A stretch of DNA of 64,000 nt from Apium graveolens. Taxonomy: Eukaryota; Streptophyta; Magnoliopsida; Apiales; Apiaceae. Of the stretch, positions 55,413 through 64,000 are shown in pieces. The notes under the pieces are model-generated. The model had not been told where the DNA came from and searched no databases. It saw only the letters and a list, made by a program, of their open reading frames with translations. The stretch lies in contig NW_027417599.1 in assembly GCF_009905375.1 (NCBI RefSeq), positions 1-64,000 on the forward strand, written 5' to 3'. A program made the position numbers and the translations under genes. Positions within the stretch are counted from its first letter, which is position 1, and each line of letters starts with the position of its first letter.

Positions 55413-56780
55413 ATGACAAACATGCACCCCATTGAAAAAAGTAGGTCTACGAAGAAGAAGAACAAAGTGAGGCTATCAGGCTTTTTCCAGGCTCCGCTCA
55501 GGAAGCTAAAATCCTCACAAGGTAAATTGTGCTACAAAAAATCTGTCCACAGTCAGATTTCGAATAAAACTAGTAATATTAGTCAGATGATCTTGTTTGA
55601 CAATCGTTCCCCGATTCTTAAAAAGCGCAGAAATATGCATGAAAGTCAGTTAAGTATGCGGAGTATAAACGACTTACCTGAAGAATTACTAGCAGAAATT
55701 CTCAAACTACTTCCTGTAAAATATATATTGCGGTGTAGGTGCGTTCAGAAGTCATGGTATAATCTCGTAGGATCTGACATGTTTATCACACTTCAGTTAA
55801 ATTATCAGAAGATTCCTAATGACCATTATCCTAAATATCTATTTTTCGAGAATGATTTTACTGATGTGTTAACATTAAGGTATGATGATGTACAGTGTGA
55901 GGAATACTGTAAGCCAAAATATCCTCCGGGACTGGCTGGTGAGTCTGCGTGGCGTGCAGTATCGTATGGTTTAATCTGTGTAACTATGATTTTTGAGTTT
56001 CGTGATTGTACTAAGGAAATATATCTATGGAATCCTCTTGCTGAAAAATACAAAACTCTCCCAGATTCTCCTCTTTTAAATATAGAGACTCAGTGGAACG
56101 CTTTAGCTTTTGGGTTTGTACCAGAAATTAATGATTATGTTGTGGTACATATTGTCAAACCTCGTTTGCATTTGGGACGCGGTGAACCTGACCCCCATTC
56201 AGTCATCATTGGTGTTTATAGTCTAAATGCGAATTCTTGGAAAAAAATATGCCAAAATAAGGTTTTTGTTAGTGACATTAACTGGTTTGACGCTGTTTTC
56301 ATTAATGGTGCTGCATTTTGGGCAGCGGTTAGTTTGAACAGGCGTAAAATAATTCTTTGCTACGATACCAAGACAGACAAACTTCGTGAAATCTCATTGC
56401 CTAAATGTAGTAGTGGTAGTCACACTATTCATCTACTTGGTCAATCTATTGCTTACTTTGTTTGGGACAAACGATATGAGTATTTTGAAATCTGGATATT
56501 AAAATACTATTCCATTACTGAATTTTCATGGGAGAAGAAGATGAGTATTCGTCCAAATGAAGATATTGGTGTGGGAGTCATGGGTGTAAGGAACAATGGT
56601 GAACCAATTTTTGCAAGATCATGTAACTTGATTTCGTATAGTCTTGATAACCACTTGGCAAAGAATTTCGTTGATTCATGGGATAGTTGGACTCCTTTTC
56701 CATGTTATAAGGAAGGCTTTCCACCACCCTTTTCCATTAGGCCTTTCGTGGAGAGTCTCGTGTTACTTAATATTGATTGA
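55413..56780 (+). CDS. F-box protein with FBA domain (F2, unit 2)
   Basis: The 455-residue product is identical to that of 20459-21826. F-box at residues ~84-127, FBA region ~175-440. Its upstream neighbourhood differs from the unit 1 copy beyond about 1.25 kb: here the phylloplanin-like gene and a Copia relic lie upstream, whereas in unit 1 array B lies there. This could in principle alter expression. Immediate promoter sequence differs only by the TA-run length. Confidence 0.88.
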   Translation: MTNMHPIEKSRSTKKKNKVRLSGFFQAPLRKLKSSQGKLCYKKSVHSQISNKTSNISQMILFDNRSPILKKRRNMHESQLSMRSINDLPEELLAEILKLLPVKYILRCRCVQKSWYNLVGSDMFITLQLNYQKIPNDHYPKYLFFENDFTDVLTLRYDDVQCEEYCKPKYPPGLAGESAWRAVSYGLICVTMIFEFRDCTKEIYLWNPLAEKYKTLPDSPLLNIETQWNALAFGFVPEINDYVVVHIVKPRLHLGRGEPDPHSVIIGVYSLNANSWKKICQNKVFVSDINWFDAVFINGAAFWAAVSLNRRKIILCYDTKTDKLREISLPKCSSGSHTIHLLGQSIAYFVWDKRYEYFEIWILKYYSITEFSWEKKMSIRPNEDIGVGVMGVRNNGEPIFARSCNLISYSLDNHLAKNFVDSWDSWTPFPCYKEGFPPPFSIRPFVESLVLLNID

Positions 56781-58520
56781 AGTGATACAACTAAATATCG
56801 AGTTGGAAGCTTTCTTAGTGAATGTGGATTCCTTATGAATGTCGCGGGTATGTTTTTAGTTTGTTTGATTAAGTCGATCACTGTATGCTCGGGTTTTGCT
56901 GTTTAACTGTGTTATAGGTTTGTGAGTGATTAGTAGTTACCATTATGACAAAAGTTTATCAATAATTATTCTAAGCTTTTTTGTGCTTTTATTTATCATT
57001 TACTCTCCTGTGCATATCATCCTTCGTGCATTTTCCTTGGGAATATTATTTCTATAGTTTGTTCATATCAAAATTACACAAAGCACTCACACACGCGCAC
57101 AACCAGAGAATCACGGGTACTATTGATATGGAATTACAAGATATTAGAAGGTCTAAGCTACAAAGACTGCGAGAAAGACTCAGATCTCAGGGGTATGCAA
57201 AGGAAGAAACGGGACATGGCTTCCAATATACTAGTGATACCAAGAACTTCCACCACAGTCAATATACCAGAGTCTAATGACACCAGATCAAAGAAGAAAT
57301 TCAGGAATGGTACCTGATGCAGCCTAATTCTCCTCTTTATCTGCATTTGCAATCTTATCATTTATATAGCTACAACGCTTTACTTACTATAATTCACTGG
57401 AAAAAAATGCATTAATAAACTCGCACTGAATCAGTTGTCAGTTTCAGTTTCTTATGTTTAAGGTGGCATTTACTTGATCATTATTATTCAGTTGTCGAAG
57501 TTTCTTTTTCTTTCATAATAAATCAAGCTATTCGAATTTTGTATGATGCAGTGTTACATTTTCTTGCTGATGATAACAACTGGGACAAGGGACCTGTATT
57601 ATGTTTGCTGTCCTTTTACTCGGTTGGGGGTACTTGGAAATTGGAATAACAAATCATTAATTGGTTTTTTAATTTGATGTGCCTCTAAGACCTCTTTATT
57701 GACATTGCTGGTAAAACATATATAATTTAGGGAGATTCCAAAGAAAATTGCAGTTGTCTCTTGCCTTTTTCAAATTTAGTTCTTTTCAGGAAAATTGCAG
57801 CAATTCATCTACAATGATTGGGAATAATAGCTCAAGTTTTAGATTATTGTAGAACACTATGAAGTGTGAAATATTAGGTCATCTTGCCATGGTTCGTCCA
57901 TGTCCTTGCATAGATTGCCTTTACATCCAATCTTTTTGCAAGTTGCATAGATTCCTAGTAAGTACGCTCCCTTACACCTTAAGGTTTTAAACGGGTTGGA
58001 GGTTGACAGAGAGGCTATGTACATTCAATTTAATCGTAACCACTCTTGGTAAGTAAGTCCTAGTTAACAAGGTCTGTCATCTGTTTGGTATATTAACTGT
58101 GGTGGAAGTCCTAGGACGGTTTGAACATAGACAGACAAACCTAGAATTTGCAGACAGCAACCTCATATAGAGATTTAAGCATAGTTTGTTGTAGCTTCAC
58201 TCTGATTGCTATGCTATTAGCATTTAGTGTTGTTGCAAATTTTTCATAATTGTAGCATGGCACCAAAATAATGGATATTTAAGATTGTTTTACCTGCAAA
58301 ATGTTCCAATCAACCATGCATATGCCAGAACATGTCGTGAAGGCTCGCAGTTTCATTTGGGTTCAAGTTCATAGAGTGTGTTCACAACAGTGTCTTAACT
58401 CTAGGGAGAGAGAGTTGCGAGAACTTATGTAATAACTATTATAATGTTAATGAATTATTTAAAATATTATAATGTTAAAATAAACTAAAAAATATTTAAA
58501 ATCTCGTTTTAAATCAAAGG
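56781..58520 (+). other. 3' flank of F2, unit 2 copy
   Basis: Copy of 21827-23566; possible UTR donor GGGTATGT near 56846; no recognised gene. Confidence 0.4.
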
Positions 58521-59185
58521 TTGAACCAAAACCGCAAACCAAACCGCTGGTGCCGTTTGTCCGAATTCTCAAACCGCAACCGCAACCGCACCGCGTAAAT
58601 CTTAAACCGCGCAAACCACACCAGGAAAATGCGGTGCGGTACGGTTTAAGCGGTTTGAGCGCTTTAAGAAAATAATAAATTTTAATGCGGACGATTTACA
58701 ATTTTCAATACATCAATAAATAAATTAATAAATAAGTTTCAAGTTGATAGTATTACTTCAAAATACAATTTTAGTACATCTGAACCATAAACTAAAATTT
58801 CTAATTTTGTTTGGCATACACTAGATAAAATTTCAAATTATATTAGTCATTGACAAAAAAAACAATAAACGGTAGCATCCAACCATCCACTGTAAGCTGC
58901 AACATTGCTACATAAATGCTTATTATATATATTTGTTTATATTATAAAGGGACAATAATAATATATATTTATTTATTTATTATAAAGGTACAAGACTATT
59001 ATATATATATTATAATAATATGCGGTGCGGTGCGGTTTGAACCACGGGAGCAAAGTCCAAAACCGCAAACCGCACCGCACCGCACCACGGGGTTTGACAA
59101 AAATACAAACCGCGACCGCACCACGAAAAGTTTAAACCATGCGGAGCAATGCGGTGCGGGCGGTTTGTGCGGTTTGATGAACACT
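58521..59185. repeat. GC-rich CGGTTT foldback repeat pair, unit 2 copy
   Basis: Copy of 23567-24229; the AT spacer has one extra TA near 59005. Confidence 0.55.
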
Positions 59186-59218
59186 TCTAAAAGGTTCTCT
59201 CATTCCCTTTTTAAGGAG

Positions 59219-59648
59219 TCGTTTGGTTCATGAAGGGGTATCGGGTTGGAATCAGGAATAAGTTTAAAGTGGTATGTGGTTGAGGTATCATTTATGATAT
59301 CACGTGTTTTGTTGAGTGCTGTAACAAATATGTTTAATTTAAATTTTGTAATCAGTAATTTTATTAATTAACATTATTAATTTAATTTATGCTATTAATA
59401 TTTTTTAAATTTATGAATTTATTTTTACATTAAATATTTGAATTTAACTACTGAAACAGTGATGAAAAATAAAGTTAATTCCTCGTACCAGTGTCTTATA
59501 CACACCTCCTCCCTAAGTTATGAAAAATCATATCCGGGAGTTTAAGGAATATATAGGGTTAAAGAAAAAAAAATCAACCAAATTTCAAGTATGGGGTTGG
59601 AATTAACGAAACTGATACCTGATTCCAGCAACCTCCGAACCAAAAGGT
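59219..59648. mobile_element. Probable GTTTGGTTC-ended MITE, unit 2 copy
   Basis: Copy of 24263-24692. Confidence 0.5.
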
Positions 59649-60185
59649 TTCTATCTACAACCTTAATATATATATATACCATTTTTAAGTGACAATTGCA
59701 GTAATACAAGGTTGTTGGACAGTTTCCAGATGTGACGAGAATTATTAAATTGGTAATAACTCTGAACGTACGCTTTTGAACTTGAATTTATTTAAAATCA
59801 ATATTTTGTATAATTTTAAGTATTCTTTTAATTTTGCATAAATGAAGTTGTGCATACCACTCAAATAGCATCAAAATAATATAATTTTGAATTACATTTC
59901 TTCGTACATTTAAAAATAACTTCAGATGATAATCTGTGTCTGCCTCGCACGAATCGTTATCCTAGTTACTTTGCGAATACCGTAAACTAAAATTTAAACA
60001 CCCCATTTTCAGAAGAATGCTCTATTCCTAACCTTAATCATTTTTTTTACCATTTCTATCATAACAAATTTATTCTCCTTCAATTTTTATCAAGTCATCC
60101 TACCAACTTTTATTATTTCTCATTAATTTTATTCATTCCATTTCATTTTTCCGGACCAAACACAAAACTAGAGATTTGTTTTCAT

Positions 60186-63100
60186 TCCATCCACGGTATG
60201 ATGGGAATATGCCGGATTTAAAGGTGATGGAAGTTGATAACTAGGAATTATATTCTCCTATCTCGGATGATGATGTCAACGGATGATGAAATCAGTATTT
60301 ATCACATCAGTTGATCTTTGAAGAGGAAAAGGAAACAGGAACTCAAGTTCGTGAAGGACTTTATCTCAGAAGCAATAGTATAGATTTTCTTGTTGTTAAT
60401 TGAATAGGATTCCTTATACATTACTAGTTGTGCTCTATATAAAGCACAAATTAGGTTCATGCTATAAGTATTGTGATATTATTATATCTTTTGCATAATC
60501 TAACAGCTCTCAAGGATATTTGTTCATCCTTTCGAGAGAGTATTTTTGTAATAAGTTTTTATAAGTTTAATATAAAAATTGTTGATTCTGTTGAAGCTTT
60601 GTCTAGTTGATTATATTAACTGTATTCACCCCCATCTATAATTGATTAAGGGCCTAGCAATTGGTATCAGAACTTGCTGTTAACGTACAAACAGTTTAAG
60701 ATTTGAAGATCAATCTATAATGGCAGACAAAAAAGAAGAGACACAGAATCCTGAAAGTTGGTCATCAATATGAGTAGGTAAGAAGCAATCAAGGTGCCCA
60801 TCCTGAAAGTGCATGAATATCCAATCTGGAAAGTCAGGATGGCCATGTGCTTGGAAGCCACAGTTTCTGAATATTTGAACAGGATCTATGATGGTCCTCA
60901 CAAACCAATGAAGGTAGCTGTTTCGGTTGCAGGAGAACCAGAGAAGATGATAGACAAAGACAGGAAGGACTACTCTCCTGAAGATATCTCGTATATCATG
61001 AAGGATGTTAAGGTTAGACATATCCTGCACAGCAGTCTTGATAGTATTGTGTCCAATAGAGTCATTGGATGTAAGACAACAAAAGAGATATGAGATGTTT
61101 TTGAAGTACAGTGTCAAGGTACAACTGTTATCAAGAAGAACAGGATTACAGTACTTACTCAAGAATATGAGCACTTTGACTCAGGGGACAATGAGTCCTT
61201 AACTGAGATCTATGACAGATTTCAGAAGTTGCTGAATGACTTATCCCTTGTCGACAAAAAATATGATTTGTAGGACTCAAACCTGAAGTTCCTACTTGCT
61301 CTCCCTGAAAAGTGGGACTATAAAGTCACATCAATAAGGGATAACTATGTACTTGATGAAACTCCTCTAGATGAGATCTATGGAATTTTGAAAACTCATA
61401 AACTAGAGATGGAGTAAAGAAGCAAGAGAAAAGGATCAAAATCTAGACCAGTTGCACTCAAAGTTGAAGAGAAGCCACAGAAGAAAGCTAGGAGGAAAAG
61501 CTACTCCAAAGGGAAAGCCATGATTGCTAAGTCGGATACTAAATCATCAAATTCTGATGATGACCCAAATCCTGATACTGAATCAGATACTGAAGCAAGA
61601 GGAAAGGATCAAAATCTAGACCAGTTGCACTCAAAGTTGAAGAGAAGCCAGAGAAGAAAGCTAGGAGGAAAAGCTACTCCAAAGGGAAAGCCATGATTGC
61701 TAAGTCAGATACTAAATCATAAAATTCTGATGATGACCCAAATCCTGATACTGAATCAGATACTGACAGTAATCACAACAACAATGAAGATATGGATCAA
61801 ATGGTTGTCCTACTGGTTAAGAGTTTCAAGAAGATGGTCTACAGAAACTTCAGGAAAGGGAGAAGATTTTCCATAAAAGGTTCCAGTTCGTTAAATTCTG
61901 ATAAGAGGAATAACAGAAGAGATACTGATTGGAAGGAAGCTAGATCTGGAAAACCTGACAAGTCAAAAGAGAAAGAAGACATTAAACTCTGGACTAACTC
62001 AGGAAAGAAAACTCAGGAAATCTTAGAGAATGGTTGTTGGGGATCAGGATTAGGATATTCAGCTAGATCTAATTCTGATAAGAAAAATGGAGAAGAAATT
62101 GAGAAAACAGAACTAATAATAACTGATAGCAAGGTCAAATTGAACAAGGTTCAAATAAAGACCATTAAGTTTAATTCTAGTGCTAATTCTGTTAAGTCAA
62201 TTCATGAGGAAGGTACTACATCAACATCTAGATCAAACTTAACTACTGAAAAGAGTGAACTAGTTCACACAAACTTAGTTAATATTGGTTCAATGACTCA
62301 GAAACAGTTTAAGCAAAAGCTGAAGGATTTATACATGAAATACAAGAGGAAAAGGTCTAGGAAAAATAGGAATGGCAAGGTAGGTGTTAATAAGAATGGA
62401 AACTATGCAATCCCACCTGATACACCTAGAAAGACCTGTTCAAACTGTGGTAGAACTAATCATCTTGCTAATTCTCGCAGGAAGAATAAAAAGATAAAAG
62501 TTGTTCCTTCTAAATCAGAGTTTAGGAATATAACAACTAGATATAAACCACATAATCCTTGTTTTCATTGTGGCAGTGTTTGGCACTCTATTTATACATA
62601 TAAAGAGTATCACATTTTGTATTATGATTTTTATAAACTGAAATCCTCTTTAGTTAAAGCAAAATTTGTTTCTGCATGTATAAATACTGATACTAAGAAT
62701 GTTAACATAAACTCTGATATGAAGTCTTTTGCTGCATATGTTAACAAAAAGGCCAAAGGATCCAAGCATGTTTGGGTCCTTAAAAACACTAACTGATTCA
62801 AATTACTGATTGCAGGGTGATAGGAGGAATGTTCTAGTCTTGGACAATGGATGCTCAGGACAAATGACTGGTTATAAATCCCTGCTATCATAATTTGAGG
62901 AGACAGCTGGCCCAAGCATTTCTTATGGAGATGGAAAATTAGAAAAAATCTTGGTATATGGAGAAACTAAAGTTGGAAATGTCATCATTGAAAATGTAGC
63001 TCTAGTTGCAGGACTCAAGCATAATATGATCAGTGTGAGTCAAATTTGTGACAGAGGTTACCATGCCAACTTTTACAAGGAGCATTGTGAAATTGTCAGT

Positions 63101-64000
63101 AAGTCTGATGGCAAGATCACATTGACTAGTGTGAGACATGCTATTTTGTATGAAGCCAGGGTCTCCACAAATTTTGAAAATTCAAAAGTTTATCTACTTA
63201 GTAGAGCATCTGTGGAAGACAGCTGAAACTGGCATAAAAGACTTTCTCACCTCAACTTCAGCTATATCAATGAACTTGTGAGGAAAGATCTTGTAAGAGG
63301 ATTGCCCAATGCAGTGTTTACTCTTTATGGCTTATGTGATTCATGCTTGAAAGCCCAGCAAAGGAAGACATCTTTCAAGAGTAAAACTGAATCCTCAATT
63401 CTTGAACCATATCATCTACTTCATGTTGATCTCTTTGGTCCAGTGAATGTTATGTCTATTTCCAAGAAGAGGTATGCACTCGTAATTGTTGATAAATATA
63501 CAAGATACACATTGGTGTATTTTCTACACACCAAGAATGAATCTCCATCCATTCTTGTTGATCATGTGAGGGAGCTGGAGAAAGGATCAACATACAAAGT
63601 GAAGATCATCTGAAGTGATAATGGAACGGAATTCAAGAATAGCTCTATGGAAGAGTTCTGCGAACTCAAGGGGATAAAAAAGAGTTTTCTGCTCCTGGAA
63701 CTCCACAACAAAATGGAGTTGTTGAAAGAAAGAATAGAACTCTGATAAAAGTTGCAAGAACCATGCTAGAAGAAGCAAGATTGTCTACCTACTTCTGGGC
63801 TGAGACTGTGCAAACTACTTGCTTTACATAAAATGTTACATTGATCAACAAGCATGGAAAGAGACCATTCGAGATGGTGAAAGGAAAGAAGTCAAATTTG
63901 AAGTTCTTTCATATTTTTGGTTATAAATGTTTTGTTCTTAAAACTCATCCGGAGCAGCTGACCAAGTTTGATCTGAAAACTGATGAAGGAATATTTGTAG
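60186..64000 (+). mobile_element. Decayed SIRE-like Copia element, unit 2 copy, runs off the window
   Basis: Copy of 25230-29044: LTR TATA at 60436, primer-binding site at 60661-60673, gag with the same 173-bp duplication at 61420-61765, open nucleocapsid stretch 61792-62796 (one Leu/Ile difference from unit 1), protease/integrase remnants to the window end. It carries the unit 1, not the unit 0, variants in the integrase segment. Confidence 0.85.

Larger units (their letters stand above)
29797..64000. repeat. Tandem repeat unit 2 (34,956-bp period), incomplete at right edge
   Basis: This is a second direct copy of unit 1 with the extra 6.4 kb retained (47746-54160). Differences seen by eye outside that block are very few: one added A in the run near 46414, a TA-repeat two bases shorter near 55000, a TA-repeat two bases longer near 59005, and a TTA-to-ATT change near 61982 (Leu to Ile in a decayed ORF). 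The window ends about 750 bp before the expected right edge of the unit. Confidence 0.88.

Overview
This is plant nuclear DNA, most likely from a eudicot. It is AT-rich, intron-scale and packed with plant transposons: Ty1/Copia elements with an initiator-Met primer-binding site, a non-autonomous CACTA element, a PIF/Harbinger element, a Stowaway-type MITE, a TRIM-like LTR element and a solo LTR. The host-type genes are members of a plant F-box family carrying the F-box-associated C-terminal domain. No bacterial, organellar or CRISPR features were seen. Species was not identified.

The main architecture is a near-perfect direct tandem repeat. After the first ~1.25 kb (the tail of a preceding copy, here unit 0), one unit of 28,542 bp (unit 1, about 1255-29796) is followed by a second of 34,956 bp period (unit 2, about 29797 to beyond the window end). 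By eye, units 1 and 2 differ only by a 1-nt indel, two TA-repeat length changes, one small base change in a decayed gag/nucleocapsid ORF, and one large indel: unit 2 has about 6.4 kb (47746-54160) that unit 1 lacks. Whether this is a very young segmental duplication or an assembly effect is the first thing to settle.

Order in each unit: truncated CACTA element; inverted pair of tRNA-like elements; RNase H fragment; intact F-box gene F1 (-); AT-rich repeats; TRIM-like LTR element; 174-bp tandem array A; ankyrin-gene fragment; PIF/Harbinger element; another cluster of tRNA-like elements; decayed RNase H/unknown coding fragment; F-box pseudogene (-) split by a 1,202-bp solo LTR with a perfect target-site duplication; a G-quadruplex-prone purine tract; 174-bp tandem array B; (unit 2 only: more of array B, a decayed Copia pol, a further tRNA-like element, a second ankyrin fragment and a frameshifted phylloplanin-like gene); Stowaway MITE; intact F-box gene F2 (+); GC-rich foldback repeats; a MITE; and the 5' two thirds of a decayed SIRE-like Copia element that is cut off in reverse transcriptase where the next unit begins.

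The only apparently intact genes are F1 and F2, each present twice with identical predicted proteins. The most unusual signal is a family of 64-69 nt sequences (five complete copies in different sequence contexts, ten full-length occurrences counting both units). They keep a 7-bp acceptor-like stem, a perfect T-arm/B-box and a following T-run, and put an alternative AT-rich hairpin where the D and anticodon arms should be.
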